Assembly (NCBI GenBank): GCA_020633465.1 | Contig: JACKDN010000004.1 | Span: 248,001 to 312,000 of the forward strand | Reading direction: 5' to 3' | DNA from: Myxococcales bacterium | Lineage (GTDB): Bacteria > Myxococcota_A > Bradymonadia > UBA7976 > UBA1532 | DNA: 64,000 bases | Shown: positions 39,769-49,311 of the stretch, one piece after another | How the letters are laid out: each line of letters begins with the position of its first letter | Position numbering within the stretch: position 1 is the stretch's first letter | Notes under the pieces: model-generated | Told to the model about the DNA's origin: nothing | What the model saw: the letters and a program-made list of their open reading frames with translations, nothing else | Database searches by the model: none | Position numbers and translations under genes: made by a program

Positions 39769-42631
39769 TCAACCGCGCGGCGCGTCGTCGGGCTCGACCT
39801 CGGCCAGCCGCTCGTCGGTGGCGGCGACGGCGTCGGACAGGCCGAGGGCCCGAAACGCCGCGCGCGCCAGGCGCCACACGCGGGCGGCGCGCGCCCCGGA
39901 GCCCCAGCGGTACAGGGCGAGATCGCCGGCCAGCTGCAGCGCGTCGGCGATGGGCAGGGTGGCCCGCTCGACGGCGTCCAACAGCGGCATCGCGCCCACC
40001 ACGTGCGCGTCCCACGCCTCCCAGTCTCCCCGCGCGGCGGCCGTGGGCAGCGTCATCGCGTGCGCGCGCGGCAGCAGCTCGGCGTCGCCGCGCGCCTCGA
40101 GCCCGCGCAGCACCGCACGCAGCCGAGCGCCCTGTCCCTCGTAGTCGCCCCGCTCGAAGGCCAGCGGGGCCCGCAGCAGCTCGACGGCGGCGGCCTCGCG
40201 ATCGGCGCCGATGGCCTCGTACTGCGCGGCCGCGCGCGTCGCGTGCCGCTCGGCCTCGTCGATCTGGCCGCGATCCAGCGCCGCCAGGGTCAGCAGGTGG
40301 GCGGCGTCGGCCTGCACCCCCGCGTCCCGCTCGACCGCCCGCCGCGCCTCCTCGGCCAACGCGACGGCGTCCCCCGGCCGGCCCCAGCGTCGCGCCTGGT
40401 GTCCCTGCCGCAGCAGGCAGCGCGCGGCCTCGACCGGGCGGCCCGCCGCGCGCCACCCCTCGGTCGCGCGCTCGAAGGCGGCCACCGCGGCGACGGCCTC
40501 GCCCGCGCCGGCGAGCGCCTCGGCCAGGGCCGCGTCGGCCTCGGCGGCAAGTCAGGGCGCTCCGCCCGCCGCGCCAGCCGCTCGGCGTGCTCGGCGTGCC
40601 GGCGCGCGCGCCGCCAGCGCCCCTCGCGCAGCGCCACCTGCGCGGCCAGCACGCCGGCCTCGGCCTCGACGTCCGGCCAGCCGTAGGCCTGCGCGGCGCG
40701 CTCGGCGTCGGCCGCCGCGCGCGCCGCCCGCCGAGGCGACTGCTGGGCCAGCGCGACCCGCGCGATCAGCACGTGATCGACGCCGCGGTGGCGATCGTGG
40801 GTGGGCAACGCCGCCGCCTCGACGGCGGCGACGCGCGCGTCGAGCGCGTCGGCCGCAGCCAGGTGGCGCCGCGCGCCAGGTGGCGGCGCGTCGCCCGCGC
40901 CAGCAGCGCCAGCGCGGCGTCCGGCGCCCCAGCCCGCACGCGCGCCGCGGCCAGCCGCGCCGGGGCCACCCGGTGACGGGCCAGGATGTCCGCCGCCGCC
41001 GCGTGGACCGCGGGCGGGGGCGCGCCGTCGACGCCGACGGCCAGGCGCACGCCGCCCGCGACGGGCTGCAGGCGCCCGGCGACGGCGAGGTCGAGGATGA
41101 CCGCCTCGGGATCGTCGAGCTCGAGGGCGGCCGCCAGCGCATCCCAGACGGCGTCCTCGACGCCCGGGCCGACGGCGGTCAGCGCCGCCGGGGCGCCCTC
41201 CAACCAGACGCCCGCGGTGGCCGCCGCGGGCCCCCGCCAGAGGCGCGTGCGCGGATGCGATCGCAGCGCCAGCGCGGCCGCGCGCAGGGCGGGGCGATCG
41301 GCGGGCACCGGCCGGTCGAGGACAGCGAGCACGGGCCGCTCGGTCAGCCCCAGCACGCGCCGGGCGAGGCCCAGCCCCGACGCCGTGCGCGCCCCGCCCT
41401 CGAGCACGAGCAGCACGGGCCGATCGCGCGCCAGGCGACCCAGCAGGCGCAGCAGGGCCGCGTCGTGGAGGTCGTCGTCGGCCGCCCCCGCCAAGGCATC
41501 GGCCAGCGGCCCCGCGTCGGCCGTGTGAGGCGGCAGCCCGCGAGCCTCGAGCGCCGCCGGCAGGCGCCGCGCGAGGGCGTCCCCGGACAGCCCGTCGACG
41601 CCGAGCAGCGCCGCCACGGCCGCCGCCAGCCCCAGGCCCGCGCCCCCGACGTCGGTGCAGCGCACCGACACGACCGTGGCCGCGCCCGCCCGGTCGGCCG
41701 CCTGAGCGAAGGCGGCGGCGTCGGGCCCCTCGAGCCACAGCAGGGCGCCGGCCCGCGCCTCGGCCACCGCGCGCAGCGCGTCCGCGCCCGGATCGTCGGG
41801 CAGCGCCTCGGCGGGTTCGGAGGCGCCGTCGGGCCGCGCCAGGGTCGCGAGGGCCGCGGCCACCTCGGCGGCGCGCCCCGGGCGATCGGCCGGCGCGCGC
41901 GCCAAGAGGCCACGCAGCCAGGTCTCGAAGCCGTCGGGCACCGGGAACCGCGGGGTGAACGGCGGCGGCGAGCCCTGCCGCATCGCGCGCAGCCGCGCCC
42001 AAGGCGTCGGGCCGGTGAAGGGCGCGGCGCCCGTGGTCCACGTCCAGGCGAGGGCGCCCAGGGCGAAGAGATCGGTCCAGGGGCCCAGCGCCACGGCGTC
42101 GGGCTCACCCTGCTCGGGCGCGGTGAACTGGGGCGCGGGGGTGGGCCGCGTGGGATCGTCTTCGCCCGCCTGGGGGGTGCCTACCTCGAGGGGCGGCAGG
42201 GCCAGGCGGGGCGCGCCGGTCGCGTCGACGCGGACGGCGCCCGGGATCAGCGCGCCGTGCAGGGCGCCGGCCGCGTGCGCCGCGCCGAGCACGTCGAGGA
42301 GCGCGAACAGCGTCGCCGAGAGGGCGGCGAAGTCATCCACCCCGGCGAGGAGCTCGCCCGCCTCGGCCGGATAGACGAGCCAGGGGCGATCGCCCGCCGG
42401 ATCGGGCCGCACGCCCCAGGCCAGGATGGGCGGCCAGCCTCGGTGGCGCACGCGGCTCAGGGCCTGGGCGCGCGCCAGGAACGCGCGGCGGGCCGGCCGA
42501 TCGAGCGGGCCGACGACCGCGGGAAACCAGGCCACGGCGGCCTCGTCGTCGGGCCCGACGGCGGGCAGGCGCGCCTCGGCCGGGTCGGTCGGGGCGTGGG
42601 CGACGCGATAGGTGCCGAGGCGGACGGACAT
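39769..42631 (-). pseudogene. PknK-like pseudokinase-ATPase-TPR gene, two frame lesions
   Basis: The frame beginning at 42631 (MSVRLGTYRVAHAPTDPAEA) runs about 580 residues. It has a kinase-like lobe with a degenerate HRD (HGALIPGAVRV) and no DFG or catalytic Lys, so it is a pseudokinase. Next comes an ATPase-like region (LLWLEGPDAAAFAQAADRAG). The frame is lost near 40852-40885, where a 17-bp near-duplication sits, and continues in another frame with TPR-like helices (AYGWPDVEAEAGVLAAQVAL). A second single-base loss near 40545-40556 moves it into the frame that ends at 39769. Removing the 17 bp and restoring one base would give about 948 residues. Disruption may be real or an assembly error. 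The parent family resembles PknK-type regulators. Confidence 0.65.
40852..40885. repeat. 17-bp tandem near-duplication at the frameshift
   Basis: GCCAGGTGGCG occurs at 40858-40868 and 40875-40885, 17 bp apart. On the coding strand each copy encodes RRHLA but in two different frames. Deleting one 17-bp unit restores a continuous reading frame (TRRHLAAADALDARVAAVEA). This fits slipped-strand duplication or a read artefact. Confidence 0.6.
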
Positions 42632-42689
42632 GCCCGCATGATGGGCCAGCGCGCGCCGCGGCGGAACCCCCCGCGGGTCGGCGGACGCG

Positions 42690-45600
42690 TCAGCTGCCGC
42701 GCAGAGCGTCCTGCCAGGGTGAGCGGGCGTCGGGATCGCTCAGCCAGCGGAACACCGCGACGCTCTCGGCGTACTCGAGCTCGGCGAGGCGCGCCACGTT
42801 GGGGTGCAGCGTGGCCATGTCCTGCCCCTCCCAGACGAAGCTGGGCACGCCGGCCGCGCGCGCACCCTGGCCGCGCATGCGGGTCTTGTCGCGGCAGTAC
42901 CACAGGCGATGCGCCACCATGCCGCACGCCTGGCCGTAGTCGGCGCGGGGCGCCAGCTCGGCGGGCAGCGCCACGGCGTCCAGCCCCACCGCCCAGCAGA
43001 GCCAGCAGAGCGCCGCCCAATCCCCCCGCGCCCAGCGCAGCAGCGCCGGCGGCGCGGTGTCGTCGCCCAGGGTCTCGTCCACGTCGACGATGTCGGGGTC
43101 GTCCGGATCGTCGGGGTCGGCGACCTCGAAGGACCAGGCGCGCAGCTCGACCGGCCCGTCCGGCAGCAGGTGGCCGAGATCGGGCACCATGCCGGGCGCG
43201 TCCGGCGCCATGACCTCGAGCAGCCGCGCGCGCAGCTGTCCCAGGCGGGTGGCGTAGCGGGCGATGACGTCGAGGACGGCCTCGAGCGGCTGCGCCGGCG
43301 CCGTGGGCACGTTCTCGAGCGGGCTCTCGGGCGCCTCGCGCATGGGCCAGAAGTCGAAGGTGGGGAACAGCACCTTCAGGTAGCCCGCCAGGAAGTCGGC
43401 GTTGTCGGGCTCGACGGCGCGCAGCTGCTCGATGGCGGCCTCGGCGGCGGGGGCGTCGCCGAGGCTCATCTGCACCAGGGCCAGCGTGAAGGCGTAGGTG
43501 GGCCGGTCGGGCGCGCGCAGCATCGCGGCGCGCACCAGATCGAGCGCGGCGCGGCTGCGCTCGTCCTGGTCGAGCCTCACGCCCAGGGCGCGCAGCGCGT
43601 CGGCCGCGTCGGCGCCGCGCGGCAGGGCGTCGACGATGGCGCCGGGCGTCTCCTCGGCGGCCGCCTCGTGCGCGAGCTGGCGCGCGGCGTCCTCGGTGCG
43701 GGGCGCGATGTCGGCCCAGGCGCGGTCGAGGACCGAGGCGTCGTCGGCCACGGCCGCGGCGCGCGCGAAGGCGATCAGCGCCGCGCCGCGCTGCCCCTCG
43801 ACCTGCAGGCGCTCGCCCAACACCGCCCAGTCGTCGGCGCTGCGCGCGGCGTCGGCGAAGACGGCGTCGGCCACGTCGGGATCGAACGGGCGCCCGTAGT
43901 CGACGGTGGTGACGGCGGCGTCGTCGGCGTCGAGCAGGGTCCAGCGTCCCACGGGCTGGCCGTCGGCGAAGTCGCCCCGGGCGGCCACGACGCGCGCGTC
44001 GGCGAAGATGTCGGGATCGATCGCCACCCAGGCCTCGCCGTTGCGCGCGCCGTCCGCCCAGCGCTCGTCGCGCAGCAGGCGGCCGTCCGAGGCCCAGACG
44101 CGCGCGGGGCCGCTCTGCGCGTCGTCCACCCAGGCCGTCTCGGAGGCCAGCGTCTCGCCGTCGGCGTGCCAGGTGCGCGCCGGCCCCTCGCGCCGGCCGC
44201 CGACGTAGGTGATCTCCTCGGCGGGCGCGCCCTCGGCGGTCCACCAGCGCCAGACGCCGGTGCGTTGGAGGCCGCCCTGCTGATCGTCGATCGCCTCGCC
44301 GGCGACCCAGCGCGCGGCGCGCTCGAGGTACTCGGCGTTGTCGGGCACGCCGGCCGGGCGATCGGGGAAGGCGGTGCCGTCGGGCAGCACGCGGCGGCCG
44401 TCGGCGTCGAAGGCGCGCGCGGCCACGATGCGGCCCTGCTCGTAGTCCATCTCGGCCCGCCACACCGCGTCGCCCAGCCCGGCGGGGAACTGCTCGGTCG
44501 TGTCGTCCGTCGAGCGCACGAAGACGTTGGTGCCGTGCAGCGTGCCCTCGACGAAGGCGCCCTCACGGCTGACCTCGCCGTTCTCGTGATAGCGGGTGAA
44601 GGCGCCGTGCGGCACGCCGTGGACGTGCTCGGTGGCGCAGCACAGCGTGCCGTCCGGGCGGTAGTAGCGGACGAGGCCGTGCTCGCGGCCCGCGTCGTCC
44701 ACCGCGCCGACGTCGATCCACTCCTGGTCGTCGGGTGACCAGCGCGCCGCGTCGGGGACGCCGGCCGGGCGCGCGTGCTCGATGGGGAGATCCTGCAGGC
44801 TGTCGTGCGCGGCGAGATCGGCCAGCACGTCCTCGGGCAGCGCGTCCAGCTGCTGCGTGGCGTTCAGCACATCGTGCTCGGCGGTGCCGTCGCCGGTCGG
44901 CTCGGGATCGGCCGACGTCTCGACGTCGGCGGCCGGCTCGGCCTCCGCCGCCGTGTCGGACGTCGCTTCCGGCGCCGCGTCGGCGCCCGGCGCCGCGTCG
45001 GCCTCGAGACCGACGCTCGGGGCCGGCTCGGCCGCCGGCGCCTCCGCCTCGATCGCCGACTCCCCCGCGTCCGGGGCCGCCGCCGGCGCGGCGTCGGCCT
45101 CGGGCGCGGGCGTCTGCGCCGGCTCGGCCTCCGGCTCGGGCTCCGGCTCCGGCTGCAGCGCGATGGGCGGCTCGACGAACAGCGGCGCCTGCCGCGCGTC
45201 CAGCAGCGCCACGATCGCCTTCGAGGTCCACAGGGCCGTCAGCACCGCGTCCACGTCCGCCGGCCGCTCGGCCGGATCGTCCCGCGTCATGCGATCGAAG
45301 ATGTCGTCCAGATCGGTGGGGACGCCCTCCACCCGGGCCCCCGGCATCGGCGCGCGCCGTCCGGGCAGCTGCCCGGTCAGCATCTCGTAGAGCAGGATGC
45401 CCAGGGCGTACAGATCGGTGGCCGGCGAGGCCGCGGTGCCGGGGCGGAACATCTCGGGCGCCATGTAGCCGACCGAGCCGTAGCCGACGTAGGCCTGCCG
45501 CACGCGCCGCCCGTCGCGCTCGGCCACCCGCGCGAAGCCGAAGTCGACCAGCTTGGCGTTGCCCTGCGCGTCCAGCAGCACGTTCTCGGGCTTCAGATCG

Positions 45601-46343
45601 CGGTGATACAGGCCCTGCTGGTGCGCCACCTTGAGGCCCAGCGCGATCTGCACCGTGTAGCGCAGGGCGACGCTGGGCGGCAGCGGGCCCCGATCCAGCA
45701 GGCGCCGCAGATCGCCGCCCGGCGCCAGCTCGGTGACGACGTAGGGCGGCGCGTGGCTCGGATCGTGGTGCAGCACCTGGACGATGAACGGGCTCACGAG
45801 GCGCGCGTGGGCCCGCACGGCCAGCTCGAACCGGCGCCGCAGCTCGGCGTGGTGGGCCGGCGTGAAGAGGTCGAACAGCCCGTCGACCAGCTTGATGGCC
45901 ACCGGCCGATCCGTCGCGCGGTGCCGCCCGCGGTAGACCGTGCCCAGGCCGCCCTCGCCGATGCAGCCGCCGATGTAGTAGTCCTCGCTCAGCCGCACCT
46001 CGGCCTCGGCGGGCGCGGCCGGCGCGTCCGCCAGCGCGTCCAGCCGATCGCCGAAGTGATGCCGCGCGTCCCCCACCAGGCCGGCCGTGCGCTCGTCGTG
46101 CGCGTCGACGATGTCCCGCCCCGCCTTCGTGACCGACAGCAGATCGGTGCGCCGATCGAGGCCCACGAAGCCGTACCGCTCGAGGAACTGGACGAAGGAC
46201 GGGAACGGCAGCCCGAGCTGGGGCTCGACGAAGCGGCGGACGTCGCGCGCGTAGGGGGCGCGGCCGTCGGCCTCCTCGGCCAGGACGGCCTGCAGCAGTC
46301 GCCGGGCGTCCGCGACGACACGTTCGGTGGCGGGATCGATCAT
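42690..46343 (-). CDS. Ser/Thr protein kinase with MORN-like repeats
   Basis: The product is 1,217 residues. An N-terminal winged-helix-like region (residues about 1-115) precedes the kinase, which has P-loop GEGGLG (129-134), Lys151, HRDLKPEN (247-254) and DFG (267-269), so it should be active. A Pro/Glu/Ala-rich linker occupies about 390-520. Residues about 520-770 carry MORN/YwqK-type repeats (YYRPDGTLCCATEHVHG, YHENGEVSREGAFVEGTLHG). A TPR-like and a C-terminal region follow, ending in a Cys/Trp-rich segment (ALCWLCWAVG). There is no obvious transmembrane helix. It is in line with the preceding esterase gene (10-bp gap) and likely belongs to the same transcript. Confidence 0.88.
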   Translation of the reverse strand: MIDPATERVVADARRLLQAVLAEEADGRAPYARDVRRFVEPQLGLPFPSFVQFLERYGFVGLDRRTDLLSVTKAGRDIVDAHDERTAGLVGDARHHFGDRLDALADAPAAPAEAEVRLSEDYYIGGCIGEGGLGTVYRGRHRATDRPVAIKLVDGLFDLFTPAHHAELRRRFELAVRAHARLVSPFIVQVLHHDPSHAPPYVVTELAPGGDLRRLLDRGPLPPSVALRYTVQIALGLKVAHQQGLYHRDLKPENVLLDAQGNAKLVDFGFARVAERDGRRVRQAYVGYGSVGYMAPEMFRPGTAASPATDLYALGILLYEMLTGQLPGRRAPMPGARVEGVPTDLDDIFDRMTRDDPAERPADVDAVLTALWTSKAIVALLDARQAPLFVEPPIALQPEPEPEPEAEPAQTPAPEADAAPAAAPDAGESAIEAEAPAAEPAPSVGLEADAAPGADAAPEATSDTAAEAEPAADVETSADPEPTGDGTAEHDVLNATQQLDALPEDVLADLAAHDSLQDLPIEHARPAGVPDAARWSPDDQEWIDVGAVDDAGREHGLVRYYRPDGTLCCATEHVHGVPHGAFTRYHENGEVSREGAFVEGTLHGTNVFVRSTDDTTEQFPAGLGDAVWRAEMDYEQGRIVAARAFDADGRRVLPDGTAFPDRPAGVPDNAEYLERAARWVAGEAIDDQQGGLQRTGVWRWWTAEGAPAEEITYVGGRREGPARTWHADGETLASETAWVDDAQSGPARVWASDGRLLRDERWADGARNGEAWVAIDPDIFADARVVAARGDFADGQPVGRWTLLDADDAAVTTVDYGRPFDPDVADAVFADAARSADDWAVLGERLQVEGQRGAALIAFARAAAVADDASVLDRAWADIAPRTEDAARQLAHEAAAEETPGAIVDALPRGADAADALRALGVRLDQDERSRAALDLVRAAMLRAPDRPTYAFTLALVQMSLGDAPAAEAAIEQLRAVEPDNADFLAGYLKVLFPTFDFWPMREAPESPLENVPTAPAQPLEAVLDVIARYATRLGQLRARLLEVMAPDAPGMVPDLGHLLPDGPVELRAWSFEVADPDDPDDPDIVDVDETLGDDTAPPALLRWARGDWAALCWLCWAVGLDAVALPAELAPRADYGQACGMVAHRLWYCRDKTRMRGQGARAAGVPSFVWEGQDMATLHPNVARLAELEYAESVAVFRWLSDPDARSPWQDALRGS

Positions 46344-46353
46344 CGAGGCAGCC

Positions 46354-47310
46354 TCACTGGGGTTCGAGGGCGTTCAGGACGGCGTCGACGAAGGCCTGGC
46401 TGGCGGGCACCTGGTGGCGCACGCCCTCCATGCGCCAGCGCGCGGCCACGCGGCCGTCGGCGCAGCCCGACCAGCGGCGCACCCACGTCTCGGGCCCGGG
46501 CACCAGGTCGAGGTCGACGGCCTCGGCGGCGTCGGTCGGCGCGGCGTCGCAGCCGAGCTGCTCGGCCCACCAGGCCGCCGAGTCGTCGACGCCGGGGTTG
46601 CCGGCGCGCCCGTCGTAGGGCACCTGGCCGTCGTCGGTGCCATGGACGTGCAGGGCGGACACGGCGGCGCTCGGCGCGCAGCGCGCGGGCGCGACGTTGT
46701 AGCCGGAGACGTTCACGAAGCCGGCGATCACGTCGGCCGCCTTGCAGGCCATGTGTTGTGCCATCGCGCCGCCGTTCGAGTGGCCCAGCAGGTAGACGCG
46801 GGCGGGATCGACGGCGTGCCGGGCGATCAGCTGGGCGATGACGTCGCGCAGGTAGGTCACGTCGGGGCCGTCGACGTCCTCGTCGAGGCGCTCGTGGGCG
46901 GCCCAGAACAGGAAGCCGTCGTCGTCGGGGGTGCCGATCGGCAGCGCGATCACCCAGCCGTGGGCGTCGACGGCGCGGCCGAAGGGGAAGCTGCGATCCA
47001 TCAGCGTGGGGCTGGCGCGGAAGCCGTGAAGCAGCACCAGCAGGGGGCGGCCGGCCGGCGGCGCCGGCGTGGTCGGGACGTACACGGTGACCGGACGATC
47101 GCCGCCGATGGGCGGCAGGGCGTCGGGCGGGGCGGCGTCGTCGGCGGCCGGGCCGTCCGCCGCGTCGGGCGGCGCCACGTCCGCCGCGGCGGCGTCGACG
47201 TTCGCGGTGGCGTCGACGGGCGCGGCGGCGTCGACGGGCGCCGCGCCGGCGTCGCCGTCGTCGCAGCCGCACAGCGCGCACAGCAGTGTCACCAGGGCCA
47301 GATGCCGCAT
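46354..47310 (-). CDS. Secreted esterase lipoprotein, LpqC/PHB-depolymerase-like
   Basis: The product is 318 residues, with lipobox LCGC (Cys16) and an Ala/Asp/Pro linker to about residue 65. The catalytic Ser lies in VYLLGHSNGGAMAQHMACKA, the oxyanion strand in PLLVLLHGFRASPTL, the Asp in LHVHGTDDGQVPYDG and the His near WRMEGVRHQVPAS. The fold and signature match feruloyl-esterase/polyhydroxybutyrate-depolymerase-type (LpqC) enzymes. It likely acts outside the inner membrane on an unknown ester. The gene follows prmA by nine bases. Confidence 0.85.
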   Translation of the reverse strand: MRHLALVTLLCALCGCDDGDAGAAPVDAAAPVDATANVDAAAADVAPPDAADGPAADDAAPPDALPPIGGDRPVTVYVPTTPAPPAGRPLLVLLHGFRASPTLMDRSFPFGRAVDAHGWVIALPIGTPDDDGFLFWAAHERLDEDVDGPDVTYLRDVIAQLIARHAVDPARVYLLGHSNGGAMAQHMACKAADVIAGFVNVSGYNVAPARCAPSAAVSALHVHGTDDGQVPYDGRAGNPGVDDSAAWWAEQLGCDAAPTDAAEAVDLDLVPGPETWVRRWSGCADGRVAARWRMEGVRHQVPASQAFVDAVLNALEPQ

Positions 47311-47319
47311 TGGGCGACT

Positions 47320-48183
47320 CTAACGAGGCCCGGCCGCAGCGTCCACGTTGGTCCGCGCGAGGATCAGCCGCGCCCAGTCGCCCCGCTCGGCCACGTCGAC
47401 GCAGGTCGATCCGGCCGCCTCGTACCGGCCCCGCAGCTCGGCCACGTGCGCCCGCCCCAGACCCGACAGCACCAGCCGGCCGCCGGGCGCCGTCCGCGTG
47501 ACCAGGGCCTCGGCCAGCGCGCGGAGCGGCTCGACGTAGACATTGGCCAGCACCAGATCGAAGCCTCGATCGGGCGGCGGCAGCTCGGCGAGCACCCGCA
47601 CCCGCTCCCGGACGCCGTGCGCGGCGGCGTGCTCGGCCGCGGCCGCGCGGGCGGCGGGATCGACGTCCACCGCCACCACGGCCTCGGCCCCGCGCAGCGC
47701 CGCCAGCAAGCCCAGCACCCCCGTGCCGGTGCCGACGTCCAGCACCCGGCCCAGCGGCCCACGGGCCGCCGCCTGCTCGACGGCCTCGATGCACAGCGCG
47801 GTGGTCGGGTGCGCGCCGTCGCCGAACGCCAACGCCGGATCGAGCCGAAGCACCACCGCGTCCGGCGCCGCCTCGACGGCCGCGCCGGGCGGGGCGACGA
47901 TCACCGCGCCCACGCGCACCGGCTGCGCGTCCGGCGCCCAAGACGCGTCCTCCAGGGCCCAGGCGATCGCCGCCGCTGGCAGCGCCGCGCGCAGGGTCGC
48001 CTCGATCGCCGCCACGTCCGCCCCGGCGTCGAGCCAGGCGATCACCTGCGCTCGCCCGTCCCGGCGCCCCGTCTCGGCGTCGCGCACCTCCAGCCCCTGC
48101 ACGCCCAGCCCCCAGGCCCACGCCTCGGCCGCGTCCCGCTGGCCCGCCGGCACCTCGACGCTCAGCCGTCGAAGCCTCGCCAA
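47320..48183 (-). CDS. prmA: Ribosomal protein L11 methyltransferase
   Basis: The product is 287 residues, read from a TTG at 48183 that follows the stop of the upstream methyltransferase by four bases. It has the PrmA signature LDPALAFGDGAHPTTALCIE (usual form FGTGTHPTT), the SAM motif RVLDVGTGTGVLGLLAALRG and the catalytic-loop LVLANVYVEPLRALA (usual N-I-L-A-N). It methylates the N-terminus and lysines of ribosomal protein L11. The Asp and Ala replacing Thr in the signature are unusual, so a related protein methyltransferase remains possible. Confidence 0.85.
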   Translation of the reverse strand: MARLRRLSVEVPAGQRDAAEAWAWGLGVQGLEVRDAETGRRDGRAQVIAWLDAGADVAAIEATLRAALPAAAIAWALEDASWAPDAQPVRVGAVIVAPPGAAVEAAPDAVVLRLDPALAFGDGAHPTTALCIEAVEQAAARGPLGRVLDVGTGTGVLGLLAALRGAEAVVAVDVDPAARAAAAEHAAAHGVRERVRVLAELPPPDRGFDLVLANVYVEPLRALAEALVTRTAPGGRLVLSGLGRAHVAELRGRYEAAGSTCVDVAERGDWARLILARTNVDAAAGPR

Positions 48184-48187
48184 GGCG

Positions 48188-49294
48188 TCAGCCCTTGCCC
48201 GGACGCCGCAGCAGCGCGCGCAGCCCGATCACCTCGGCGTCGCCGTCCCGGCGCAGCGGCACGTCTTCGAGCAGCAGCACCTCGAAGCCGGCCGCCTCGG
48301 CGGCCTCGGTGATGTGCGCCGGGCCGTGGGCGAAGCCGCCGTCGCTCAGCAGCACCGGCCCGCTCGCGCCCTTCTCGGCGGTGAACGCGAGGTAGCCGCC
48401 CGGCTCGAGCGTGCGGTAGCAGACCGACAGCGGATCGCGCAGCGGCCCGAACCAGGTGAAGACGTCGGCCGCCGCCAGCGCGCCGTAGCGATCCTTCGCC
48501 AGCCGCATCCAGGTGACCAGCTCGGCGGTCTCGACGTGGTCGAACAGGCCGCGCTTGCGGGCGCGGAAGGCCATGCGCGGCGACACGTCGACGCCGTCGA
48601 GGCGCGCGACGAAGGGACGCAGGCGCGCGCCGCACGCGCCGGTGCCGCAGCCCAGATCGGCGGCGCGCAGGCCCCGCTCCGCGCTCGCGGGCGGCTCGGC
48701 GGCGAGCGCCACCTGCAGCGCCTCGGCGACGTGCTCGGCGCTGCGATCGTCCACCGCCGCGCGGGCGGCGTCGTAGTCGCCCTCGGCGGCCGCGTCGAAC
48801 ACGGCCCGCACGAAGGGCACCGGCGCCTGGCGCGGCGGCGGCGCCCCGCCCACCACCGCCAGCAGGTGCGGCGCGCGCGGATCCGCCGGACGCTTCATCA
48901 GGAAGCGCCGGTACGCGGCGGCCGCCGCCTCGTCCTCGTCCGCGGCGCGGAAGGCCTCGGCCAGCATCCACTGCAGCGGCGCGTCGTCCGGCGCGCTCTT
49001 GGCCGCGGCCTCGAGGCGCTCGAACGCCTCCTTGCGGGCGCTGCGCTGCGGCCGCTCGAGCAGCGTCGCCTTCAGCTCTTGCAGCAGCCGCTCGCTGCGC
49101 CGGGTCATCGCGGCGGCCTCGTCGAGCGCGGCGCGCCGCTCGAGCACCGTCGCCAGCGACCGCACGGCCGCGAGATCCTTGGGGAAGCGGGTCACGTGCG
49201 CTCGCAGCGCGTCCTCGGCGGCGTCCCACGCGGCGAGGCGCAGGTGGCCCGCCGCCACTCGATACGACCGTGCCTGCTGTTGCTGCTCGTCCAC
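48188..49294 (-). CDS. TPR-methyltransferase, SAM-dependent
   Basis: The product is 368 residues. I start it at the GTG at 49294, just after GGAGGGGG; an in-frame GTG at 49315 overlapping the kinase stop is the alternative. Residues about 5-110 are TPR-like helices (HLRLAAWDAAEDALRAHVTR). From about residue 190 there is a class I SAM fold (GLRAADLGCGTGACGARLRP, DGVDVSPRMAFRARKR). TPR-methyltransferase fusions of this kind are common, but substrates are mostly unknown. It sits between the kinase-PilZ gene and prmA. Confidence 0.8.
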   Translation of the reverse strand: MDEQQQQARSYRVAAGHLRLAAWDAAEDALRAHVTRFPKDLAAVRSLATVLERRAALDEAAAMTRRSERLLQELKATLLERPQRSARKEAFERLEAAAKSAPDDAPLQWMLAEAFRAADEDEAAAAAYRRFLMKRPADPRAPHLLAVVGGAPPPRQAPVPFVRAVFDAAAEGDYDAARAAVDDRSAEHVAEALQVALAAEPPASAERGLRAADLGCGTGACGARLRPFVARLDGVDVSPRMAFRARKRGLFDHVETAELVTWMRLAKDRYGALAAADVFTWFGPLRDPLSVCYRTLEPGGYLAFTAEKGASGPVLLSDGGFAHGPAHITEAAEAAGFEVLLLEDVPLRRDGDAEVIGLRALLRRPGKG

Positions 49295-49311
49295 GCCCCC
49301 TCCGTCCCCGC

